Assembly: GCA_900618795.1 (NCBI GenBank)
Contig: UYJD01000003.1
Coordinates: 1,524,571 to 1,588,570 of the forward strand
Reading direction: 5' to 3'
Length of the DNA stretch: 64,000 nt
Source of the DNA: Cyanodermella asteris
Taxonomy: Eukaryota; Ascomycota; Lecanoromycetes; Ostropales; Stictidaceae
Shown here: piece by piece, positions 11,110 to 21,252 of the stretch
How the letters are laid out: every line of letters starts with the position of its first letter
Numbering within the stretch: the first letter of the stretch is position 1
The notes under the pieces: generated by a model
What the model was told of the DNA's origin: nothing
What the model saw: the letters and a program-made list of their open reading frames with translations, nothing else
Database searches by the model: none
Translations under genes and position numbers: made by a program

Positions 11110-11700
11110 AAGATGCCAAATCCCCTTGTCCATATTATGACCACGAGGACCACAGCCCCGGAGTTTCGACTTCAGTTGACCAATGGGCGGCATGAGACTG
11201 CATCCCCGCTGTTCAAGAGCGCTGTCATTTTATATATGAGATTTATCCCAGTTCATCTGGTCGATTGCCAATGGCGTGCTACCAAGGGCCGCATTGCTGC
11301 TGCAGGCTGCAAATCTAGGGACAACACTGGTTTTTTCTTTTCATTCGTTTGCCGTTGTGTTGAGTGCGGCCAAGGCGGTGGTCGATTGGGAGTGGTTGGC
11401 CGGTCCCGATGGCCTTTACCCCTGCCCGTTCCCGGATTATGACCATGAGGCCGACAAGCTCGATTAGGAGTGGGTGGAAGCACCTCGATGCTCACCTGAG
11501 ACCATACCGCTGCACCACGGGAAGGCCTGCCGCAGCATCCAATCCTCTCTTCCCGTGTGTGTGGGCCCCGATGGTCTGTACCACTGCCCCTTCACGGATT
11601 GTGACCACGAGGCGGACGGCCTTCCCCGAGGCCGACAAACTCAAGTGCAGCGTCGGGCTCCGGAATCAAAAGAAAGGTAAGAGTCTCCCTTTTATCAAGT
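11110..11700 (+). pseudogene. Three decayed copies of a C2H2 zinc-finger segment
   Basis: Three related segments encode the same finger. Near 11,120 CPYYDHEDHS can be read. Near 11,398-11,466 it is GPDGLYPCPFPDYDHEADKL, followed in a shifted frame by HLDAHLRPYRCTTG. Near 11,560-11,640 it is GPDGLYHCPFTDCDHEADG, followed in a shifted frame by EADKLKCS. The third copy keeps CPFTDC; the second has Tyr in place of the second Cys. The linker HLRPYRC is typical of consecutive C2H2 fingers. Each copy is cut by a stop or a frameshift, and the pieces are about 165 bp apart, suggesting tandem duplication before decay. The parent gene was probably a fungal multi-finger DNA-binding protein; its target is unknown. 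Confidence 0.6.
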
Positions 11701-11759
11701 CTGTCTCCGTCGTCTTGTGGCCGCCACAATGTCTCCGTTATGCACAAGGGTCAACATCT

Positions 11760-11835
11760 CAGGGATCCCTTCAGCAATCCCTACAGCAAGCATATCAGCA
11801 AGCATATCAGCAAGTACTGCAGTCAGTACCTCACC
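11760..11835 (-). repeat. Short inverted array of the 12-bp repeat family
   Basis: Five to six 12-bp units (CAGCAATCCCTA, CAGCAAGCATAT twice, CAGCAAGTACTG, CAGTCAGTACCT). TCAGCAAGTAC is close to the reverse complement of the unit in the main array at 10.6-11.05 kb, so this is a small copy in opposite orientation on the far side of the zinc-finger relics. Confidence 0.6.
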
Positions 11836-13039
11836 CAGATATGGGGCTGAGAGCTCTCCACCGGATCTGGACTCTCCGTCTTTGCCAACTATATTGTTTG
11901 GTCGTTGGGTATGAGGGTATGGTGGGATGTTTGTGGGGCGTCAAAGATCGGTCCGGCGGCTCGTTTGCTAGCTGCTGCAGACATCCGGTCCGCAACGCGG
12001 AGCCGCACCCACCCCTGCGTATTCCCGATGCCCATCTCTTGCGCATCTCTTCTTGTATCTTTTGAACCTTTGCTGACATGGACAGACACCTCGGCGTCTC
12101 GGAGCCCGGCTGGCGTGCGGGACACCAAGATCGGTAGTGTCTCTGGTGGGAAAGGGGTCGCCTGGTGGTTGGAAAGTTGGCATTTCTACGATGGATATTG
12201 AGCCTGTCGTTGGCATCAACCTTGGTGAGGGAACGGTTATTGAATGGTAAGTCTCATCGCCGTTGCTGAATAGTCCTACGATCAGGAACAACGATCTGGA
12301 CTGGTGCTGGCTTCCCAGTCCATCCAGACCGCGCCGCTACACTCCGGCCTCCGTTCACCGAGTGCATCTTCGCCGCCGCCGCCGTCGACATGCCAGCCCG
12401 TCCTGGCTCTCGGCAATGAGCTCCGCTTGCCTGCGCTGGACAGCTTGCCATTATTAATTGCCTTTCTGATACTGTTCATTGGCTACGAACCAAGCTGACG
12501 TGAATCACAGAGACGCACGGGCCCCAAAGGTTGGGTATAAGTTTTCTCTGCAGGTCGCGCCTTCCCTACAACCTTCTTTCTCTCCTTCATACACCGGCAG
12601 CTCAGTTTACTACAAGCGTCTTGATTGCAGAACTCGATCACCGCCTGGCATCGAGTCCGAGATCTCCACAGGCGAGTACACCCTTCCTGGGTCGTACTCG
12701 CATCTGGTCGTCGTGCAATCGTTGGCATTCTGAACTGCAGCTCGTGCACGTCTGGTCTCTTGTCAACAAGATCACTACCTGAGCTCTCACCACTAGAATT
12801 CCAGCCCCACCTTCGACCTCTCAACCCCTTGCAACTCTGGCACATCGCCTCACCACGTCGCCTTTGGAGGTTCTTCATTGAGTAAGTGCTCTTGCGTCTA
12901 TGGTCGTTGGGCAAATGCCCTTTCCTTTTTGGTCTGAACATCTCGACCTTGCTGCTGCAAGCCCATTCGCGCCGACATCCGACATCATTCAGAGACCACG
13001 CCCTGTTCCCTTTCTCGCGTCGTGAGCTGTAACACCAAT
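11836..13039. other. Intergenic region and 5' leader of the 13-kb gene
   Basis: No intact gene recognised in 11.84-12.48 kb, only short frames. From about 12.55 kb the sequence is CT-rich leader. A possible 5' UTR intron (donor GTAAGT at 12882, acceptor TTCAG ending 12992) lies upstream of the ATG at 13040. Confidence 0.4.
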
Positions 13040-16000
13040 ATGTCCAATAACAAGGACCAACAGGACCCTTCCGGAACCGAAGATGATAAGCGTCGCAAGC
13101 GCATGGTTCAGGCCATGTTACAGGACTACGGCAACGAGCGTGGCGCCCTGGCTCGTCTTGACATGACTGATGCCCACAGGGGCCAACACATTGATACAGA
13201 CAGGATCGAGAATGAGCGTCGCTTCAATGTCAGGGGCACAGCTGAGCACCAACAAGCGGTCAGAAACAAGGCCCTGATTAACGCCTGGTCGAACTTTCAC
13301 ACAACAGTTGACCCAGTGGACAACATCGAGGTCGCCGGTGTTGTTTTCAACGACGGACAGTCACACCGCGCGACTTTGCAGCACGCCCTGGCAAGAAACA
13401 AGGCAATCAAGGATTCAGCATCTCGCCCAGCAAAAGGTCCACACAACGCCCAACTTAATGTGCCCCGCCGCGGCACAGTGCGTGTCAAACCTGGTCAGTC
13501 GCCACTATCACCACCGGGAAAGTCTGCCAGAACCCGCAATGCCCCTGCACGTCAGCTGTCTGACGAAAAGCTGAATGGAATGCTCGCTGAGGCTCGTGCC
13601 ATGCAACGAAAACCATCAGGACGGATGCAAGATGCATCGACTGTCAAAACTGGTGGTCAAGTTCCTCGCGCACAAGCTCGCGGTATCGGGCCGCCAATGC
13701 ATCCTGCTTGGGACAATGTCGACATCCACAAGACATCGTCATGGGTCGAGTCAGCAAATGCTGCCATGATTCGCCCCGAACGCACTGCTCCTGGTCCATC
13801 AGTATTACCAACATCAGGCACACCACAGTCGGCTTCTATCCAGCACCCTTCCATCGCCTCGGCTTCTGGTGGCAATACACCTCTGCAAAGCATCCAAGCG
13901 TCTGGTCATGCGGGCTCAGCTTCCACCCAAGTAAGTGACTCTCCTGTCCCTATTCATCTCGATTATATGCTGACTGCCATCCAGAACCAGATGCCGAAGA
14001 CCAGTTTGCAGGGAGACACCACCCTCATGGATGCACCAGTATCTCTCGACTATGCCATTGAGGAGTTCGCGAGGCTGTCACTATCCACAACCTCGCCACG
14101 CCTTGCCGTGCCGCCTGTTGCTCAACCTGCTATGTCGTCCGAACGCATTGTCTATGGACAGAGCCAACTTTTGTCTCTGCAAGACACCTCTGAGTCCCCT
14201 GCTGGGTTCACCGGCTTTCAGCCTCCGCCATCCTCCGCATTCGCTTCCCAAGATCCAACATGTTCCCGCAGCAATGTCACTTTCCAAGGTAACACTCCAC
14301 AAGTCTCTTCTGCCTCTAAGCAACCTCCTCCCGACACCAGCTTTACATTTTCCGCAAGTTCCAGCAACTCGAACGTGTCTCGCGAGGCTTCTGCACATCT
14401 ACCAGGCTTGAAGCAGTCTGCCATCAACCAACACGCCAAGAAGGTCCCTCACATCGACACTGTCACTCGCCCGCATCCCATTGAGGCGCCAGACAGTCGT
14501 CACTTGCTTGTGTCTGGATTCTCGCGAACACAGTGGCCGCTGTTGTGGAAGCTCTTCGACACAACAGAATCTTCCATTCGCAATATCAGACAATTTTGCA
14601 AGAGAGGCAGGATGTTCTACGTAGTCAGCTTTGTTTCAGGACCCCACGCTCACAACAGCCTGGCAGAAATTCAAGCCAGGAGGTCAAACACTGATGCAAC
14701 CGACCACCTTGCCAGAAAGGCTCATGTCGAATACTACGACCCGGGAGACTTTCTTGGTGTCTGCTTGATGGAATGGAAGCACGGGCAAGTGCGTGACAGG
14801 CTCGAAGAACCTCACAGACAGACTCAGTTACTTGTCAGTAACGTGTCTGTCCTTGCCACTTGGGATTCCTATTTCCAGGGCAACGATTGGGAGAACATGC
14901 TTGCTTCGGCCCCGGCTGTCGGCACGCACCCTGATGAGCTTCTGACCGTCGTCACCTTCGACACGCACCACCAAGCCCTTGCAGCTCTGGATGGTGACCG
15001 TGATCGTCGTGCCAAGCTATTTCCGGGAAGCGACGTTGACTGGTACTGTGCACACGAGTGTTTCTGGCGTCTTAGCCCTGAGCAAATGGCTGAGGCCATC
15101 ATGGATCCAGCTCTGGCCCAGCATTGCCTTGACTATGCTGCAAGGCAAGTCCCAGTCCCAGCTTCGGTCGCCCTGATGGAGCTTATGGATCCGCAACCTG
15201 AACCGGAGCAGATACAAACCGATGTTCCCAATAACGATGTTGAGTCAGCACAAACCGACATGCCCATTAGCAACGCTCGCCCCGGTACCCCCAGTCCTGA
15301 CGAACTCGACGCTGATACTATTTCTGAAACTTCCTCCACTGCCACTGTTACCCCAGCACATGGCGTTCAATCTGGCAGCACATTCGATTCTTCTGTCGCA
15401 ACTACATCACCAAGGGACAGAACTCCTTTGGGTGCACGGTCTCCATTGTTCGACATGAACGAGCCTGGTACTATCACGGTCGGTTCGGGTGGCGCTGCAA
15501 ACCCTCTACAACATTCGAGACATGCATCAATCGATACACAGCTTGACACTCCCGCTGTTCGCCCGACTGTTCGGATTCCAGACAGAGCCTTCACGTCATC
15601 TGCAGAGCTCAATTGCTGGGAAGATGTGGACGAAGAGTTCGATTTGCGGGATTACCTGAGCATCAAAGATGGAAGCGTGAGGGGCATGAAGCTTGGTAAC
15701 TTCATTCGAGACATGAGGCATCACTTTGAGGCCCTCGATGCCGATGTCGACCGATTTGTCGCCTTCTCTATGCATCGTACAGGTTTGGACGTCGACGTGG
15801 ATATTGGCTACCTCAACGACGTCGTCTGGCATGATCTTCAGCGTGCACGTGCTCAGGATCTCGCACCGGGCTCGATCAGTCGGCCTCACTCTCGGGCATC
15901 AAGCATCTCGTCGTACAGTGGAAACTCGCGCCCCGTATCAGCAATGTCGGGCGTCTCTCACAATTCTTCGAAAGCTCTGTAGGTAGAGCCATTCGACCAG

Positions 16001-16294
16001 GCTGATGTTCATCCAGCGAAGCGCGTTCGCGCAGTCACCTTCGAGCCCAACGCAGATCCCCTTGACATGCATGAACTGTTCAAGCGCGAGGGCTACATTA
16101 CGAAAACTGGGCATATTCCATCATCACGCGTCCCAACTCCTCAAGCACACCAGCGTGCGTTGGACAGGCGTGGCAGTCGGGATTCAGGCTGTAACATTGG
16201 CACATCTGGCGCTTCATTGGCGCTTCATCGTCGCAGTTTGAGCACATCAAGCAGCATTGACATGGGTACTGGCCATCTGGATTCTGTTCTTTGA
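13040..16294 (+). CDS. Large unrecognised protein with RRM-like central region
   Basis: ATG at 13040 (the frame itself opens at a GTG) gives 980 codons to TAG at 15980. The same frame then stays open for 103 codons to TGA at 16292. A candidate 66-nt intron (donor GTATCA at 15935, acceptor GACCAG ending 16000, phase 0) would remove the TAG and give 1,062 residues. Without it the protein ends KAL after 980. Residues 1-170 are charged (DDKRRKRMVQAMLQDYG), then come long Ser/Pro/Gln-rich disorder and, at about 490-690, a folded part. That part contains HLLVSGFSRTQWPLLWKLF, GRMFYVVSF and a second LLVSNVSVLATWDSYF block, both resembling divergent RRM strands. Another acidic/aromatic segment at about 855-930 (CWEDVDEEFDLRDYL) precedes a Ser-rich tail. 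RNA binding is inference; no family is named with confidence. Confidence 0.75.
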
Positions 16295-16573
16295 GTGGTT
16301 GTTTTTACATTGATACCCCTTATGGGTGGAATTTGTGCTTTGACATGGTTGAGGATACCGGACGTTTCACAGACATGCAAGGACGAACATTTCGAGGATC
16401 TTCGCAAGGATTGCGACTTCTGATCCGGTACGAAAACGCCTAGTCTAGATGGAAAATGACATTGAATTCCATTTGTCTCACAATACTGACTTCCAATTGT
16501 ACGTGAAGCCTAATGATTGGTTGATCTCCATCTCCGCTTGATCGCCATCAACTTTGCCATCAATGTCCCGCCC

Positions 16574-17272
16574 TCATTGCGTTGGTGGCAAAGCATCTCG
16601 AACACCCGTCTTGAACTTCGAACTGTCAGCAAGAGCCCGTGATACTCATTCAAGGCAGCGCAGTCCATGGATGCGGCAGGCGACGAGCGCACACTCACCA
16701 GCAAGATCTGAGCAATGTCAACATTCCACACCCCAGTCGTAGCGTAAATGTCCTTTTTCAAAATCTCAATCACATCCTCCCTCGTCTCCGCCTCCACCGT
16801 CACAACGCTGCCGTACAATTGCAACTTCTCGCCCTCCTTCGGCTGCGACGCGAGCAGTCCACCACCGAATTTGAGCTGTGGGCTGGAATTCAGGCCTTCG
16901 AAATGCTGTCTATCAGAGTTACCCTCAGTCAGCAAAGTTGAACCGAAGGCTACGATCCACTGCTCTGAACACCAGGTTCTCTCTGTCTTTGCGCTGCTTT
17001 CTCGACCAGCCGGGTGCGCGTCACGATTGGTTCTGTGCTTGGGTTGGGGGTTTTTTTTTGTTTACTTACGCGCGCACTTTCATTCGCTCTTCGAGCTTGT
17101 TCGGCAAGTCGGGCACGATGACGAGCCATTCGTTCTTGGACGCCATGTTGCTGGATGCGCGGGCCGTGAGGTGGGGTTTGCGGGTGCTGCTGCGGAGCTG
17201 GCTTGTGAGGTGTGAGAGGCGAGGCTGGATGGTTGCGCGGCTGTGATTTATAGTTCGAAGGCTGAAACTCAT
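16574..17272 (-). CDS. YciI-family protein (YCII-related domain), likely mitochondrial
   Basis: Three exons (17272-17070, 16909-16699, 16615-16574), introns of 160 and 83 nt, 151 residues, phases consistent throughout. From the internal ATG at 17146 the sequence is MASKNEWLVIVPDLPNKLE, then MKVRA|QHFEGL across the first splice, FGGGLL, GEKLQLYGSVVTVEAETRED, ATTGVWNVDIAQI and a final FKTGVRDAL. This is the full dimeric alpha+beta barrel-like YCII domain (about 95 residues). The preceding 42 residues (from ATG 17272) are Arg/Ser/Thr-rich with no acidic residues, consistent with a mitochondrial presequence. The last intron uses an unusual GAAG acceptor to keep frame; the more typical CAG seven bases earlier would shift it. 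The biochemical role of the fungal family is uncertain. Confidence 0.85.
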
Positions 17273-18089
17273 GCTCTGGTCGACTGGATGTTCTGAATTG
17301 GAATTCAGGTGGATGGTGCTTCATGGGTGGGTGGAGTCTTGGGTGTGGGGATGCTGTGGTCCGCGATCGGCATGAGATGGCGGCGGCGTTGAGCGCGTTC
17401 ATCTGCTTTTTAATGCCATCTCTCCTTGTAAAGCTAACGCTGGCACGCCCAGGACATCGAATAAAGAAGCGGTCGGAGTGCAAGGGTGGTCTTTTCCATC
17501 GAAACATCAATGGAATTGGTTTGAGCCAGCTCACTGTTGGCCACGCTTTGCAGCGGGGTGCGGCAAGGCCGAGGGCCAGCGCCTGCAGCAGACATACACA
17601 CCTTTCAGCGCAGCCCAAAGCTTGTTGCTCATCAGGAATGACCATCATACAGCATGTGTCAGTCTCTGCATCGAGACTTGTCGGTCGTGCTCAAAGACCA
17701 GAGTTCCATTGGTCAAGTTCTGTGTCGCATTTTGCGGCAAGTCTCCATCGGTCACTGTACGCTTCAGCCTTGACCTTGTGAGTGTACCGACCTGAAGAAG
17801 TTTTTTCGGCCTTGTCTGCGTTACCCGCGATCCTCGTTTGAAAACCCTTGTTGCGAGTTAGAAGTGCATTGGCTTTTGCCTTTATCCCTGTGCAATGCCC
17901 TCGAAACGCAGAGTAGCCGCAACGCAGGACTCAAGATCGACTGCAGAGAATTTTGTTGGGGCAAGATATAGGTTGTCGCCCTGTTTCCGATTCCTGCTCC
18001 ATATCTCACTCACTCTTTACGCTTCCTTTCTATTTTCGACATGCAAAATGCCTTTCTAGGTTGGCTCAGACGCCACCACCGAAGCTGGA

Positions 18090-18979
18090 TGGGACGAACT
18101 GGGCTGCAGGGTCGATGATTGGATCTATCTCTGAGCTTATTACGTGTGTATCGTTACGATCCCGCTCCTCGTGGCGACGGTTTTGGTTGCACCTCGACTG
18201 TACGTGCGCGTGCGCTCGCGCAGAACGGTTCCAAGGACTGGCTCATGCTCGCTGCCTGGATCTACATGGCAGTCGCCTCGGCAAGTATTTGGGCTTTTGG
18301 ATCGGTAGCGCAGACGACGATGTGGAACTGACGACATTCGACTTTTCAACGCGGAGATTCCTGTCTATTGGAAGGCGTGCGAGGTCATTGTCTACGGCTT
18401 CGCGATGCTCAACGCTTGGTTCGCCAAGCTCAGCGTCGTTTGCTTGCTACTCGAGCATGTCAGACTGCAGTCCAGAGGACGAGAATCGATGCGCAAAGCC
18501 ATCTAGGTGAGTTCGTGCTCTGTTCGCTGGTCACGCTGGCGATGCTGATCGTAGGCGGCGTGTCCGCTGGCACGAACGGTGGCATCGACAACACTCATCC
18601 GAAATATGCGGATGACTTCTCCTGGGAGAAGTTCCGGTACATCGACGTATGGAAGAAAGCTCGAGGCCCCTGGACATTAGAGTTGGCAGCACTACTCTCC
18701 TGGTTTCTCTTCAGCTCGGTCCAGGACATCACCTACGCGATCATCGGCCTCATCTCGGTCCACCTACGCCAGTTCACGAGCCAGGAGAAAGGAGGCTTCG
18801 TAGCGCTCTTTCTCCTCGGGCTCTTGGCCGGCATCCTTGCTGCGATCAGGGGTGGTTGGACGTGGCATTCTTCTGCGCGCATTTGGTATGCGGTCAACTA
18901 CAACAATATCAACTGGGTGATGAATGAGGGGTTCGTGCTGATGGCTTGGGGCAACTTGCCGAGACTACAGCGGCTTTAG
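18090..18979 (+). pseudogene. Decayed polytopic membrane protein (rhodopsin/Pth11-like)
   Basis: Consecutive pieces in different frames reconstruct the order of a fungal seven-helix protein. They are: a helix IVTIPLLVATVLVAPRLYVRV (about 18,143-18,205); after a frameshift GSKDWLMLAAWIYMAVASAS; after another DIRLFNAEIPVYWKACEVIV with FAMLNAWFAKLSVVCLLLEH ending at TAG near 18,505; then after a third shift the longest piece to TGA at 18,979. That last piece has helices FVLCSLVTLAMLIVGGVSAG, LELAALLSWFLFSSVQDITY and FVALFLLGLLAGILAAIRGG, and ends NEGFVLMAWGNLPRLQRL. At least three frame changes occur without splice sites that would explain them. The helix-then-DDWLML-like pattern and the short last helix ending in L-P-x-L resemble Pth11-type/rhodopsin-domain families; this is family resemblance, not proof. 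Confidence 0.5.
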
Positions 18980-21252
18980 AATCGTTTCAGGCATGCAAAT
19001 CCAATTAGGCCGGTGCTGGTGTCGCTTGCGTATGTTGGTTAGTGTGGTACACCGAGTGGGAACATGGAGTTGGAGGCATCACGACAAGATTCGAAGGAAC
19101 CGCTGGAGCCGCCAGAACCGCGCGATCAGCTTGCTACGAAGCCGACGAGACACTTTTGGTTATCCAAGTCAGAAAAGGTGTTATTTACGTCTTAGCGTTC
19201 ATTGGTTAAGATCTCTGTAGTTTGTGTGCCGATAATTGTCTAGATATTGCAATGAGCCGAACATGATATTTATCCGGTCAAAAACACGTATCGCAAAAAA
19301 CTTTCCAATCTCGTGATATTGTCGTCCCCGTTGCGACAACTCAGATCTCAGACGCTTTCAGCACTTCAGCTCATCGTACATGGCAAACAGTCTGTTCAAA
19401 CGCTCAGATTGTGCATTCCTTTGGGTAGGTGTGGTGGGCAATCAGAAGGATCCGGGCTGTTGGGTGCGCCTTCCGCGGTGCGGTGGATCAGCCCAACGGC
19501 AGAAGTCTATTTCAACGTCAACTCCAATCCTCTTCCCGACTGGCACCTCAAGCTACATCGCTTCACGCACCTACATGGATCTTTGCACGCGCGAGAAGAC
19601 GATCGTGACATCTTGCACATGCCCAAATATGGGCCACTCGCTTGAACCGTGTCAAATGCTCGCTGCTTTCCCATGCATACGGCCGACCAGTTGAGCAACA
19701 GTGAGGAAGCAGATGGCTTCTGCCGGCCATAGCCACGATTGGTAGTACATGCTCACCGCGCCGACCACAGCGCTATTTACCATGCGAGGGACGAGCCGGA
19801 ATGTCGTTGCTGGGCAGTAAAAGTATGGTGTACGAGGACGCGACTCGAGCGCTTCCACACTGCTTCGATGCCGGAAAAGAAGGCCAAACGAGCTGCAACA
19901 CCCACGAAGCCGACGCGCTTCTCACCGAAACGGAACCTTCGATGCCCGTGGATCAGGTGTGGATGCCATGATTGGCCTTCTCTTCGCAGCAAGCCCGACT
20001 CGTACGAGATATCATGTCACCGCACAAGCTTTCGACAACTTCGGACCAGAGGAGTCGCCATATCCGATTGTTTCTCGTCGAGCGCTCTCGCACGACGGCG
20101 CTGCAAAACGAGAACGTTGACAAGATCGCGTTGATGCGCAGGCTTTGCATTGCTGGCACCAAACCCACTGAAGAAAACTTCTCTACACATCCTTATTTGT
20201 TCGTAACAACAAACTTTGTTGGATGCACACGTCGTCAAGCTGCACATCATCCCTGGCCGGCCCTTGAGACTTGAATTCTGTGGCGGCGTCGAATCTTTGG
20301 CTTTTTGACTTTCCTCTCATCCTGTTTGGGTCGCATTGATCTACTTATGTCTGTACAGCCAAGTGATACAATAATGCAGAATATTGTGGACCCCTGGAAC
20401 AGATTCGATGCGTACAGATGGCAATACAACACTGCGACCCAGAGTTGCTAGCGTGCGTGATGGAGGCTGCCAGTGCTGCATGCTTTTGCAGGTGCACCTG
20501 TTTTGGGAATTTCCTACTGGTACTTATTTATTTTGGAGCAAAGATGTTAGCACAGTCAAGCAGCATGTTGCTTGACCGCCGGCACTGGGTTCGTAGCATC
20601 GCCGACCCGGAAGTCTTGACTGGGCTGTCCAACCTGCATTTGGATGGCGACTCGGGTTCAATTCCCACCACCTCAGGGTTATTTTTTCCCCTTTTTGTAA
20701 CACAAGTATCTCTCTTGTCAACTCTCCCGCCTTCTTAGAACTTTTGCCTGCTTTTGCCCGATTTTAGAGATTCCAAAGCCACTACTGTACGTTCCAGCTC
20801 TCACTTTCGCCAGGAATGTTTTTGCTCCATGATGTCAGTTCAAGATCTGCAGCACCGAGCCTGATGGCCCTGCCGTGAAGGCGACTGACGCCTTGAATGC
20901 CGCCATTGACCATTCACCCTCTATTTGTCATTACTCACGCATGTGTCAAACTGTTTCGCCCGCCCGCGCTTCACTTTTCCTTTGAACAGAGCACAAAACA
21001 TTCGTGGCTCTCACCACCGCTTTTCCCGACTTGCTTTGTCTTTGCAACAACATCCATCAAGCGCCTTCAACAAGTTCTTGAACTAGGCGATCACGCCTAA
21101 GACTGAACTGGTACGAAATCTGACCAGAGCTGATCTTTGTTCACCGCTGACAGCTCTACAAGACGTCGTCCCCTCAGAATGAGCCGCAACGCCCGGTGCC
21201 GGCACGCCGGTTGCCCGCGAAAGAGACGAAGCTGTTGAAATCTCACTCAGAC
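18980..21252. other. Long intergenic stretch without recognised gene
   Basis: Only short frames are present. A tRNA B-box-like match (GGTTCAATTCC) near 20,655 followed by a T-run does not fold into a cloverleaf. From 20.9 to 21.2 kb the CT-rich sequence looks like leader for the next gene. An acceptor-like CTGACAG at about 21,153 leaves room for a non-coding or short first exon. Confidence 0.4.

Noticed and set aside
20640-20700. tRNA B-box-like sequence (GGTTCAATTCC) followed by a T-run
   Set aside because: The T-stem pairs at only three positions, no matching 5' acceptor strand exists about 70 nt upstream and there is no convincing A-box. Not a tRNA.
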